Origin: Hymenobacter sp. YIM 151500-1
Lineage (GTDB): Bacteria; Bacteroidota; Bacteroidia; Cytophagales; Hymenobacteraceae
Direction of reading: 5' to 3'
Assembly: GCF_025979885.1 (NCBI RefSeq)
Contig: NZ_CP110139.1
Coordinates: 3,988,001-4,052,000, forward strand
Length of the DNA: 64,000 bases
Each line of letters starts with the position of its first letter. Positions within the stretch are counted from its first letter, which is position 1. The translations under genes and the position numbers were made by a program. Shown here one piece after another: positions 1 to 8,447 of the stretch. The notes beneath the pieces are model-generated. The model was not told the DNA's origin. It saw only the letters and a list, made by a program, of their open reading frames with translations, and made no database searches.

Positions 1-277
1 AGTTATCGTGGAGATAATCGCCACCGATTCTACCGCCCTGGCCGCTTGGGCTGCTGATTCCTACAAGCAGGAGTCGGGCATCACCATCAAATTCGACAAG
101 GCCAACGAAGCTGGTGTGTTGAAGACGGTGACTATTGACGAAGCCTACTGCGTAAATTACGTAGAAAACTTTAGCGCTAAAGGCACTAGCACCGACGCTT
201 CGATGACTGTCCGCCTCGAAATCACGGCTAACAAAATTAACCTGGCCGGTGTAGCTCTGGATAATAAGTGGGTATAA
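1..277 (+). CDS. tssD: Type VI secretion tube protein TssD (Hcp), 3' part
   Basis: The reading frame is already open at base 2 and ends with TAA at 275-277, so the gene starts before the window and only about 91 residues are visible. The visible part has the C-terminal signature of Bacteroidota TssD/Hcp tube proteins: an FTDAYC-like strand (here DEAYCVNY), a Thr/Ser-rich turn, a strand of the form MTVRLEITANKI, and a final DNKWV. TssD rings stack into the tube that is fired through the T6SS sheath with VgrG at the tip. The in-frame GTG at position 8 lies inside the conserved fold and is not a credible start. A perfect palindromic terminator follows 22 bases after the stop. The vgrG at 6460-8277 supports the T6SS assignment. 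Confidence 0.85.
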   Translation, partial: VIVEIIATDSTALAAWAADSYKQESGITIKFDKANEAGVLKTVTIDEAYCVNYVENFSAKGTSTDASMTVRLEITANKINLAGVALDNKWV

Positions 278-298
278 ACTCACTTCTTATTAGCTAAC

Positions 299-334
299 AA
301 AAAGCCTTGGCTACTTAAGTAGCCAAGGCTTTTT
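299..334. terminator. Bidirectional intrinsic terminator of tssD
   Basis: A perfect 36-base palindrome centred on CTTAAG, with GCCTTGGCTAC as the GC-rich stem, an A-run on the left and a T-run on the right. It terminates tssD on the plus strand. The rhs remnant on the minus strand reads straight through it: its last codons are encoded by the hairpin, so the rhs gene was joined to this site rather than ending here naturally. Confidence 0.85.
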
Positions 335-2683
335 TGTATGCATCTTCCACTCGTAGCGCGTGCCGCCGGCTTGGAGCAGCTGCCCGGCTGGGCCGTAACG
401 GCGGTCCTGGCGTTCGGCGGTGCGGAAGAGGTTGCCCACCGCGTCGGGCTGGCGCAGCTGCCGGGTGCCGTCGCCGAAGGTGGTGGCGGTTAGGTTGCCC
501 CAGGCGTCGTGCTCGAAGCGCGTGAGCCCGTGCTGGCTGTCCTGAAGCTGTGTGAGCCGGTCGTTTTCCTGCCAGGCGTAGGTGCGCACCCGGTCCGAGG
601 CCCGGCCCACCCCGGTGCTGATGCGCTGCTCAACGGGTCGGCCCAGTTGGTCACGCCTCCAGCGCTGGTGCACCCCGCCGCTCAGGCTGCGCTGTAACTC
701 GAGGCCCTGCGCATCACGCGTAAACAGGGCCTGCCAGTTCCCAGCACGCATCTGTTCCACGTCCCCGTTGGCGTCGCGGCCCAAGTGATCTGCCTCAAGC
801 GAAGAGGTAACCAGCAGACGCCGGCCTAGCGCGTCGTACTCGCTCGTAACGGTGTGCGTGCCTTGAATTTCTTGCAATACTTGGCCCAGAACGTCACGCT
901 TGAACTCGACACTGATCGTGTTATTCGTGGCCGCCAGCAAGGCACCATCCTGGCGGTAGCGGTATGTTTCAGTGGTGCCGTCGGCGTAGATAACCTCCGT
1001 CACGCGGCTCATTGTGTCGTAGCTGTAGCGCGTACGCTGACCCGTAGCCAAGGTCTGCTCCTGCACCCGCCCGCCCGTGTCGCGGCGGTAGCGGCGTGCC
1101 AGGCCGTCGAAGCCCGTTTCGGTTACCACGTCGCCCGCGGCGTCGAACTCGAAGCGGTAGGTCAGGCCGTGCTCATTTACAATAGCCCGCAGTTGCTCCT
1201 CCGTGTCGTGCAGAAACTCGACGGCCGTGTCAGCTTCGGCGCGGCGGATCATGCGGCCCATGCCGCGGTAGGCGTACTGCACGTCGTGGTGGCGGTCCTG
1301 GGCACGCACTACGTTGTTGAGGCCGTCGTAGACAAACGTGCGCACGTTGCCGTCGGGCTCGTACACCTTCACCGGCCGGCCCAGCAAGTCGTACTCGCGC
1401 CATTGGACGTTGCCGCGGGCATCGGTGAGCTTAAAGGGGCGGCCCCAGCCGTCGAGCAGCCAAAAGCTGGTGCCCTGCGGCGTGCGGGCTTCGCGCAGAT
1501 TATAGCCAGCGTCGTAGAGCAGCTCGACGCGGCTACCGGCGGCATCCATGATGCGGTGCAGCAGGCCGTGGGCGTACTCGAACCGGTCAGTGTTGCCGGT
1601 CGGATCGGTGCGCTGGGCTAGCTGCCCAACTTCATTGTACTGCCACTGCCATTGCCCGCCCACGGCATCGGTGACCTGGGTGCAGCGGTCCTGCTCATCG
1701 TAGGTAAAAGCTAACTGGGCGCCGTCGGGTAGTACGGTGTGGACCCGGTTGCCCCGCTCGTCGTACTCGTAGGTGGTAGTATGGCCCAGGGAGTTGGTTT
1801 CGCGCAGCAGCTCGTTGAACTCGGTGTACTCGGCCAGCGTGACACCGCCGCGCGCATCGAGGGTTTCGGTTACCAAGCCGTTTTCGTTGCCCTGGTAGGT
1901 GGTGTTGTAGCCTAGCGAGTTGGTCACGACGGTGCGCCGGGCCGCCACGTCGTAGTTGAGCTTGTGGTCGTAGATGCCGCCGTCGCCCCAGGTGCGGATG
2001 CAGCACGCCTCCGGCCCGGTACCGTTGTATTCGAAGTAGAAGCTCAGTCCGTTTTTGAAGGTTTCCCGCACCATGAGCCCTTGCTCGTACTCATAGGTGG
2101 CGGCCTGGCCTAGCGCGTCTTGGCAGCGCACCAGCTCGCCAGCGCGGTTGTAGTCGTATGTAACTAAAGTTACGGTCTGCTTGGGCTCAGTCGGGTGCGG
2201 CGCCACGATGGTGTGCAGGCGGCCATGCTCGTCGCAGGTGACGCGCAGCTGCCGCCCGGCGCTATCCGTGATGCCGGTTAGGCAGCCTCCGTCATCGTAG
2301 CTGAAGGAAATGGCGAAGCCATTGGCGTTTTCCACCGCCACCAGCGGCGACACGCCGTCGCCCCGGTTCACCCCGAAGCGCTAAATCAGCTCAGCGCCGT
2401 GGTCGAGCACGGCGTAGCCGCGCACGTCGTGCAGCAAGGTCATCTTCTCCCGCCGGTTGTAGTCTCGCTGGCCCACGGGCACCATGTTGAAGGCAATGCC
2501 CCGCCCATCAGCAGCTCGCATGGCCACGGCGCTTTCCTCGGCGTCGACGCACAAGGCTAGGTCGTAGGCGTGGTGCCAGCCGTGGCCCAGCGGCCCTTGG
2601 TAGATGGAAGTGGAGTACCAGGTATGGGTAGCTGGCGTACAAGCAAATTCGAGGGCCCTACGACATTCAGGGCGGCAGCACAT
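311..2683 (-). pseudogene. Decayed rhs fragment, truncated at both ends, with an internal amber codon
   Basis: The sequence encodes many YD repeats (for example TYEYDERGNRVHTVLPDG and AFTYDEQDRCTQVTDAVGG), the shell of Rhs toxins. Two open stretches (2683-2381 and 2371-311) lie in the same frame. Between them is a TAG at 2381-2383 in the context AELI*RFGV, where intact Rhs proteins commonly have an aromatic residue, so one base change probably made the stop. The first stretch has the DUF6531-type segment WYSTSIYQGPLGHGWHHAYD, but its first 20 residues do not look like Rhs, so the 5' end has been replaced. The 3' end stops after GGTRYEW, before the C-terminal core and toxin, and runs into the tssD terminator. 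It is probably a non-functional remnant of an Rhs effector. The repeat region could still serve as recombination substrate. Confidence 0.85.
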
Positions 2684-2817
2684 ATTGCCTTACTATTTCA
2701 GCTAGTCATCGAAAGTGCGCACACCACTTGATTGGTGAGCGGCTTTGTTTCGCTTGAGACAAGCTCCCAGCGAATCGCATTGCCAATGCTGACACTCTGG
2801 TTTTAATGTCATATGAG

Positions 2818-3495
2818 TTAATATTCTTCTATTCCCATTGCGGACCATTCGTCTAAAATATCCCAAAAATCTGCGAAATCCGGTTCCTCATCATCCCACC
2901 AGACCAAACCAGTTGGTTCAGGTGTATTGAAATTCCAGCAAAGATATCCGCCGGCGCTGTTAGAGAACACGCAGAGGATTTTGTCTAGTGAAAAATCAAT
3001 CGTTATATCATCTAAAATGCCCCATTCCATGTCCGATAGACTGAAAAATTCATCTAAAGGCAGCAGGCCCAGCGCATGTGATTCTGCTTCGTACCAGCCA
3101 TTATGCACCTGGCTGTAGAATTCTTGAAATTTATTTGGCCAAGGAAATTTATTTATATTAGGGGGAACTTCATAAGCTAATAAAGGAGTATGCCCGATGT
3201 AATTTATATAATCGCCCTTAGGATTTTTAAAAATGTACAATAAAGCGGCCTTATTCTCGTGTTCTATCAACTCAATAGTGACTAAGCGTTTCCTAAATAC
3301 TTCAAGCAATACGCTAAACTCTTCATCGTAATATTTGCTCCATGTAGCAATAATATGCTTGATTCTGTGCTTTGGAGAAAGGTTAATCAGTGGGTGCCAT
3401 TGTGCAGGCACAATGATATGTTGGGGTATTTCCCCAAACACTGTAAACTCACCTATGTGTTTCTTGAGATTTGAAAGATTTTCGTTCATTTTCAT
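2818..3495 (-). CDS. SUKH (SMI1/KNR4-type) immunity protein
   Basis: A 225-residue acidic, aromatic-rich protein. Features fitting SUKH-superfamily immunity proteins are the block NGWYEAESHALGLLPLDEFF, a later GGYLCWNF strand and an acidic tail (WWDDEEPDFADFWDIL). No signal peptide or membrane segment is visible, so it should act in the cytoplasm by binding a toxin. Base composition is clearly more AT-rich than the chromosome downstream, which suggests recent transfer. It lies just after the HNH-type toxin remnant on the same strand, so that toxin is the likely cognate. The gap of about 135 bases (3496-3631) shows no other gene. The SUKH superfamily call is fairly secure; the exact subgroup is not. 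Confidence 0.75.
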   Translation of the reverse strand: MKMNENLSNLKKHIGEFTVFGEIPQHIIVPAQWHPLINLSPKHRIKHIIATWSKYYDEEFSVLLEVFRKRLVTIELIEHENKAALLYIFKNPKGDYINYIGHTPLLAYEVPPNINKFPWPNKFQEFYSQVHNGWYEAESHALGLLPLDEFFSLSDMEWGILDDITIDFSLDKILCVFSNSAGGYLCWNFNTPEPTGLVWWDDEEPDFADFWDILDEWSAMGIEEY

Positions 3496-3631
3496 TTGAA
3501 CCTATTGTGGCTTGTTTTCTTAAGTAAAAAAATCCTAGATATTAATTAAGGTACTGTTGCAGGAACGTTGGATTTCGCTAGGTCTTTTATATGCTTCTGA
3601 ATCTCTTTTTCTAAAACCTTCCCTTTTGCTA

Positions 3632-4104
3632 TCATTTTTTTCTGAACTTATCATCCACCTTTATTTTTCCTTTCTTATATTCAGTCCATTCCTGAAAACT
3701 CTTAGATCCTTTCGATGTATTTGCTGTCTCACTTAGTCCAACAAAATTCTTTTCATAGTTAAGGACCGCTATCTGTTGAGCTTCAGTTAGTTTATCAAAA
3801 TCATCCATTTGAGTTATTTTATCCATAGGAACTATATGGTCAGCATGCATTCTCTTATCTATTTTCAATCCTGGCAAAGCAGGATCTTTCATTCCTTTTT
3901 TATACTTTACATTTACTTTGTCGCGTATACTCTTATTCGGTGTTTTTTTCTCAATTTCTTGTACAGATCATCCGATATTTTTCTTAAACACACGGTAGCG
4001 TTGTGGACGACCAGCATCCACCAGCTGACCAGATACGTGTGCCAGTCGGCAACCTCGAAATCGAGCTGGTGGTCTGCCCGATGTAATAAAGGAAACTGCT
4101 TCAC
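3632..4104 (-). pseudogene. Orphan toxin cassette: Hint tail plus HNH-type nuclease toxin, frameshifted
   Basis: Two overlapping frames make one broken cassette. The 5' part (4104-3913) carries the end of a Hint domain, FEVADWHTYLVSWWMLVVHN, then a linker. The 3' part (ending at 3632) encodes a toxin with HADHIVPMDK, LNYEKNF and NTSKGSKSFQEW, the pattern of small HNH/ENDO VII-like nuclease toxins. The frames meet at a run of seven T at 3943-3949 (seven A in the coding strand). With eight, translation would continue KKLRKKTPNKSIRDK into the toxin. The Hint part starts abruptly at about 4059, where homology to the complete toxin gene upstream ends. A GTG at 4104 could start a short product. It is best read as a silent, displaced toxin module kept with its SUKH immunity gene. 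A sequencing error in the homopolymer cannot be excluded. Confidence 0.8.
3984..4059 (-). repeat. Direct repeat of the Hint 3' end (copy 1 of 2)
   Basis: This 76-base segment matches 5243-5318 with two mismatches. It encodes the last residues of the Hint domain up to VVHNATVCL. Copy 2 lies in the complete DUF4280-Hint-deaminase gene. Homology stops sharply at 4059/5318 on the Hint side and at 3984/5243 on the toxin side. This is the right size and place to let the orphan HNH toxin be recombined onto the complete gene. Confidence 0.9.
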
Positions 4105-4145
4105 TCAGATGGGCAGTGTATCTACCTTCTAAGTGAAGCAGCTTC
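4092..4145. repeat. Imperfect inverted repeat upstream of the orphan cassette
   Basis: GAAACTGCTTCACTCAG at 4092-4108 pairs with CTAAGTGAAGCAGCTTC at 4129-4145 (17 bases, two mismatches) around a 20-base spacer. It lies just outside the point where Hint homology begins. It has no T-run. It may be an old terminator or the scar of an insertion; I cannot decide which. Confidence 0.5.
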
Positions 4146-4267
4146 TCGTTTGTAAACAGCTGGATTGCTTAACCCTTTAGTTGACAACCTAAGGAAAAAC
4201 CATAACCATTACAAAAAAGTTAATAGCTAAATTTAGTGGCAATATTACTAATAACACTTATTATATT

Positions 4268-4738
4268 TTACTCTATCCAGTGTATCTCCTGCTCATCAAA
4301 TATTTTGCCGCTAATACCTAATAAGATGTTGCTTATTCCTTCTACAAAAGAATTGCCCATCCAATATAGATTATCGCCAGCCATATAAACTTTATGGCTC
4401 GAATCTACACATAAAAATAAGGATTCATCACGAATGTAGCCAATCGGATATAATGTTGTTCCTATTAACTCAGAGTAATAGTGAAGTCTACCATCTTCGC
4501 TGCTTTCTTGATCTGCCCAACTAGGATCAAAATCAATGCTGTTGCGTCCCATGTTAACTCCTGCGCCTGTTGAACGAACGAACAATTTTCCGTATTCATT
4601 CAACAGCATTTGTGTGTCTATAGGATAATTTACATCGCTAGGATAGTCGATAGTTTCTCCTACGTTTCTGCCAGGAAACCATCCTGCTTGCCTTAACAAG
4701 GACAATACCTCTTGATTAAAAAATGCATTTTCTGTCAT
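4268..4738 (-). CDS. SUKH-3 family immunity protein
   Basis: A 156-residue cytoplasmic protein with the SUKH-3 pattern: an N-terminal helix followed by LLRQAGWFPGR, a central IDFDPSWA, then TTLYPIGY and a C-terminal GNSFVEGISNILLG helix. The start ATG lies one base past the stop of the deaminase toxin gene, so the two are almost certainly co-transcribed and translationally coupled. SUKH-3 proteins are known immunity factors in polymorphic toxin systems. The inferred role is to bind and block the deaminase domain in the producing cell. It is AT-rich relative to vgrG. The 129-base gap 4139-4267 shows no gene. Confidence 0.85.
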   Translation of the reverse strand: MTENAFFNQEVLSLLRQAGWFPGRNVGETIDYPSDVNYPIDTQMLLNEYGKLFVRSTGAGVNMGRNSIDFDPSWADQESSEDGRLHYYSELIGTTLYPIGYIRDESLFLCVDSSHKVYMAGDNLYWMGNSFVEGISNILLGISGKIFDEQEIHWIE

Positions 4739-4739
4739 G

Positions 4740-6446
4740 TTATTCCAAAGTCTTAACTACATCTTCAATACCAAAGTGGTCTAGCAAAACTTTGCAAGAC
4801 TTACAAGCGCATTTCGGAAATCCATGCTTAGCATTTCCAGCGCCTTTGACCTCCATTGCAACCGACTTAGCACCTTTTATGTCTTTCCCAGAGTTAAGAG
4901 CTTCAGTAATAATCTGCGGCTCGGCACATTTTCCGTGTCCCGCTCCTCTTAGATTTTCTGGAATATCATCAAGGACTTTTTTAACGTCATCATGCAAATT
5001 ATTTGGTAAAACTCCTTTGGGTAGGTCTAAGCCAGCTTGGCTGTGCGCAGAAATGACAGTTCCATCTTTCAACTCCATGGCTCCTGCTACCCCAGGGCGA
5101 GCTTTGCTCCTAATTTTTTGTGCGATATCAGCCATTTCTTGAGAATGGCCCACCACTTCCTCTGTTACAGATTCTGTAAGTTGTTTTCTATGTTTATCTA
5201 TCCATTCGCGAGCAGCTTTCTTTGCTGCTTCAGTTAATTCTTTTAAACACACGGTAGCATTGTGGACGACCAGCATCCACCAGCTGACCAGATACGTGTG
5301 CCAGTCGGCTACCTCGAAGTTATAAACGGTGGTGGACTGCTCGGTTTGGTGAGCGACTTCGCGCAGGGGCATGGTTTGCCCATCGGAGCGCAGCAGTTCA
5401 GTACCTACTTCTAATCGACCGGCTTCGGTCCAGCCCTGACCGGTCCGAAACGGGTGTTCCGGCGTGGCCCGGAGCGTGTCGGCGCCGAGCTGTAACTCTA
5501 TTACCGCATCGGCCTGGCGTTGCGTGGTGTGGGTAACAGGCTTCAGGGCTAGGTCGCCCGTTTCTTCGTGCCAGGACCACACTAAGTCGCCGACCTGAAT
5601 GTCTTCGATGTTCTTGAAGCCATCCTGCACAGCAATGGGCGTACCGGCCGGAAAGCAGGCTGTGACGCACAGGCGGGGTACCTTCTTGCTAAAGGCTTTC
5701 AGCGCGGCTGGCACGCCCTTCTTCAGAGCTACTGACTTGGCTAACAAGGCGGCCATCTGCTTTTTGGCCATGCCAGCAGCTACTTTCGCACCAGCCTTAA
5801 TCATCGTGCGCACTCCAGCCTTCGCACCGGCCATTGCCACGGTGGCCGTGCCGAAGCTAAACACGCCGGCTACGACCGAAGCCGCGTCCCATAATAGGAA
5901 CCCTGCGTTCATGGCCATGCCTAACTTGTCGCCGGTTTGCACGGAATGGATCAGGTCGCGGCCCGAGCCCCAGATGGGAATGGCGCCTTCCAGCAAGCCG
6001 GCTTCACCTACCGAGTTCTTCTCCAACTCGGCTTGCTTCAGGGCATCATCTGCTTCCTGCTTGGTCTCCTTAATCTGCTGGCTGATGTCAGGCGGCAAAG
6101 GCACCTGCCCCGACGTCATGAACTCAATCTTGCCTTGCCCTACTGGGCACTGAATGCAGGAACGAAACAACAAGGCTTCCGCGCCGCCTACCTTGGCTGG
6201 GTACGTATCCTGCCATAGGGTAGGAGCAGGCACACAGGGTGTAGGCGTACCGCCGGCCATTTGCGTTAGCTTTTGGCAGATAACGAAGGAGGGAATATTA
6301 ACTAACGGCACTTTATCCAGCGCATTGCCGGCTTGCAGTCCCGCAATCTTACTGGTGCGCGGGGTAGCCTTAAATGGCATAGGCACTGTGCCCTGGCTAC
6401 ATTGCATTAGCGCCCCCGTAATGACGTATTCGAGAGGATGCGACAT
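4740..6446 (-). CDS. T6SS spike effector: DUF4280 PAAR-like, Hint, C-terminal deaminase toxin
   Basis: A 568-residue modular toxin. Residues 1-112 are a DUF4280/PAAR-like domain (ITGALMQCSQG, paired Cys in CIQCPVGQG) that should cap the VgrG tip. Residues 120-260 are helical with hydrophobic stretches and may aid translocation. Residues 264-396 are a Hint domain, from CFPAGTPI through TPEHPF to VVHN, expected to release the C-terminal toxin by self-cleavage. Residues about 455-568 look like a zinc-dependent deaminase: the HGKCAEP motif (Cys507, Glu509) and CACKSC (Cys548, Cys551) fit YwqJ/SCP1.201-like deaminases, in which Cys replaces the usual His of HAE. Such toxins are expected to deaminate bases in nucleic acid. 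The gene starts 13 bases after vgrG and is followed by its SUKH-3 immunity gene. The deaminase subclass is uncertain; the architecture is clear. Confidence 0.85.
   Translation of the reverse strand: MSHPLEYVITGALMQCSQGTVPMPFKATPRTSKIAGLQAGNALDKVPLVNIPSFVICQKLTQMAGGTPTPCVPAPTLWQDTYPAKVGGAEALLFRSCIQCPVGQGKIEFMTSGQVPLPPDISQQIKETKQEADDALKQAELEKNSVGEAGLLEGAIPIWGSGRDLIHSVQTGDKLGMAMNAGFLLWDAASVVAGVFSFGTATVAMAGAKAGVRTMIKAGAKVAAGMAKKQMAALLAKSVALKKGVPAALKAFSKKVPRLCVTACFPAGTPIAVQDGFKNIEDIQVGDLVWSWHEETGDLALKPVTHTTQRQADAVIELQLGADTLRATPEHPFRTGQGWTEAGRLEVGTELLRSDGQTMPLREVAHQTEQSTTVYNFEVADWHTYLVSWWMLVVHNATVCLKELTEAAKKAAREWIDKHRKQLTESVTEEVVGHSQEMADIAQKIRSKARPGVAGAMELKDGTVISAHSQAGLDLPKGVLPNNLHDDVKKVLDDIPENLRGAGHGKCAEPQIITEALNSGKDIKGAKSVAMEVKGAGNAKHGFPKCACKSCKVLLDHFGIEDVVKTLE
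5243..5318 (-). repeat. Direct repeat of the Hint 3' end (copy 2 of 2)
   Basis: Partner of 3984-4059 (74 of 76 bases identical), lying in frame within the Hint domain of the complete toxin gene and ending just before the deaminase-specific linker. It marks the border between conserved delivery part and exchangeable toxin. Confidence 0.9.
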
Positions 6447-6459
6447 ACGGCAGGCAGGC

Positions 6460-8277
6460 TTAGATAACGTCCGTGTCAGAGGAAATCAACTTGGCCTGGC
6501 CGCCTGCCTTCATATTCAGGTTGCTGCTGATTTGCGCCTGCATGTTGTTGCCGACTTCCAGCGCCAGGTCTTTGGCTTCCAAGCCAATATTCTGCTTGGC
6601 CGTGAGCTGCATGTTTTCATCAGCATCCATCGTGATGTTCTTGGCGTGCATCACAATCTCGCCCTTATCACCGGCCTCGAGCGTGATGGTAGAACCGAGC
6701 ACGGTCACGGGGCCGTTACTCTTGATGGTAACGCTACCGTCGCCTTGAAAGCCGACCTGAATAGCCGTGCCTTTGTTGTTGGAGTTGGAAATGAGAATAG
6801 TCTGCTGACCCTGCTTATCCTGCATGACAAACTTGTTACCACCCGCCGTTTGCATGCCCTTCATCAGGTTGCCATCGGGCGAATACTTGGCGCCCTGCTG
6901 GTTGTTGGCGTGAAACATATTGCCCAGCACAAACGGCTGCTCCGCGAGGCCTCCCTGGTAGCCGACGAGCACCTGCGAACCGACTTCCGGCTTCATCAGG
7001 TGGCCTTTGCCATGGCCGCTATAGGGCGTAAGCAGCCGAATCCAGTCGGTTTCAGCCTGCTTGGGGTTGTCGACGGGCCAGTGGTAGCGCACGCGCAGGC
7101 GGCCCAGCTTCTCCGGGTCTTTGTCGTCGATGACTTCGGCTAGCTCGGGCGTGCCGCGGGGCGGGTTATAGCCAGGGCGAATGGGCGGCACGTCCAGAAA
7201 ATGCGGAATAGCCGTGAAGTTGTTGCTGTAGTTGCCCTCCGAATCTACCTGATGCGAGATGGTGATGATGCGGTACTTGCCAAAGCTTTCGGTGGTGATA
7301 TGCCGGCTGCCCAAGCCTTCGCCACTCACGTTAATTACCCCACCAAGACGCAGGGAAGGATTGTCGCTGTGGCCCTCAAAAGAAATAAGCTCAGCGGCTG
7401 TAGTGGCTTTCATCGCCTTGGCTTCCTCATCCAACTCGCTTGCACTGGCAATGAGCATTTCGGCCGATACGTGTAGGTCGTCGGCAAAAAGCTTTTCAGA
7501 TTGCTCCAGTGCAAAGCTACCGAAAGGGTGAGCCTGAATGCCGGGCACTTGCTGGCTCTTCGTGGAACTATTAAATTTCTCGTTTTTCTGGTAGCTATAG
7601 TCATATAGCTTAGCCCTGGCTGGCCGGAGCGAAAGACCGAAGCGGAATGTGTTGTAGGCTCCATCCGCCACAAAATTTACTTCCTCATCGGTGGCAGGTG
7701 CCCCTAGGTGCAGGGTTTCACCATCATAGTAAAACCACTCGCCGTACTCAGCCGCCAGCCGGCTGAGAAAGTCGAAGTTGGTTTCGTCGTACTGCGCTAC
7801 GAACGGAATGGGGGAGGTGTGGCGGGGCTTGACTGTATGCTTGAGCAGGTTGTTAGGGTAAGCCTGAAGCACCATGCTGAAAATAGAAGCCAACGTCTGT
7901 TTAACAAACGTGCGGCGCTTCATGCCGTCCGTAAGCAGGTAGCAAGGACTGTACCCCCAGGCCACAATGCTCCCCACGTAGTTTGTATCCTTGCTGGTGG
8001 ACAAGTCAGTCACGAGCCCTTTAAACAGGAGCTTCTGGCCCTGGTTGAAATAGTATGAGTCAGCCGTAAACTCTATACTGAGGGGTTGTCCAAGCAGGCG
8101 TTTGTGCGCCTGCGAAAAGAAAGGCACTCCCGCGCCTTCCACATTATCGAAAGGCACGGTTATCTCGAACTCATGATGCCCGAATAAGTTTTGGCGCAGC
8201 GTTACTTGTTGAAGGTCGGCGGCGGGAGCCAGCAGGCTACCACCGCACTGAATAGAAGCGGTAATTTGACGAGACAT
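6460..8277 (-). CDS. vgrG: Type VI secretion spike protein VgrG (TssI)
   Basis: At 605 residues this has the usual short VgrG architecture. Residues 1 to about 370 are the gp27-like base, with VAQYDETNFDFLSRLAAEYGEWFYYDGE, a hallmark of the family. The gp5-like OB domain follows (DPEKLGRLRVRYHWP, then VGSQVLVGYQGG). The C-terminal beta-helix contains repeated strands such as NITMDADENMQLTAKQN. There is no C-terminal toxin extension, so effectors are likely carried by the DUF4280 protein encoded immediately downstream or loaded as separate cargo. It is transcribed away from the plus-strand effector cassettes; the 170-base gap between them should hold both promoters. Confidence 0.95.
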   Translation of the reverse strand: MSRQITASIQCGGSLLAPAADLQQVTLRQNLFGHHEFEITVPFDNVEGAGVPFFSQAHKRLLGQPLSIEFTADSYYFNQGQKLLFKGLVTDLSTSKDTNYVGSIVAWGYSPCYLLTDGMKRRTFVKQTLASIFSMVLQAYPNNLLKHTVKPRHTSPIPFVAQYDETNFDFLSRLAAEYGEWFYYDGETLHLGAPATDEEVNFVADGAYNTFRFGLSLRPARAKLYDYSYQKNEKFNSSTKSQQVPGIQAHPFGSFALEQSEKLFADDLHVSAEMLIASASELDEEAKAMKATTAAELISFEGHSDNPSLRLGGVINVSGEGLGSRHITTESFGKYRIITISHQVDSEGNYSNNFTAIPHFLDVPPIRPGYNPPRGTPELAEVIDDKDPEKLGRLRVRYHWPVDNPKQAETDWIRLLTPYSGHGKGHLMKPEVGSQVLVGYQGGLAEQPFVLGNMFHANNQQGAKYSPDGNLMKGMQTAGGNKFVMQDKQGQQTILISNSNNKGTAIQVGFQGDGSVTIKSNGPVTVLGSTITLEAGDKGEIVMHAKNITMDADENMQLTAKQNIGLEAKDLALEVGNNMQAQISSNLNMKAGGQAKLISSDTDVI

Positions 8278-8447
8278 AGCAAATAGTGGAAGGAGTGAAA
8301 CAGAGCCAAGATACAGAACTTTCTATTCTTTGGCCGTTCATCGACTAAATTCGATAGTTTATCGAGGATGTGTATCTTGCTGAAGCCTGGCAGCAGGTAA
8401 CCAGGTATTACGATAGTTTTTCTGTTAACGGCTGTCTTTCTCGCGTT
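8278..8447. promoter_or_regulatory. Divergent control region between vgrG and the GTRAKA effector locus
   Basis: 170 AT-rich bases separate the two divergent units. TCGAT-AGTTT-ATCGA (8351-8365) is a small palindrome that could bind a regulator, and TATCTTG at about 8380 resembles a weak -7 box. No Shine-Dalgarno sequence is seen, as is common in Bacteroidota. The regulatory role is inferred from position. Confidence 0.35.

Noticed and set aside
854..1621. Plus-strand frame of 255 codons inside the rhs remnant
   Set aside because: It is the complement of YD-repeat DNA, whose regular codons keep the other strand open.
8370..8447. Longer start for the head effector
   Set aside because: The added 26 residues are unlike the repeats and lie in the presumed promoter; ATG 8448 directly precedes the first repeat.
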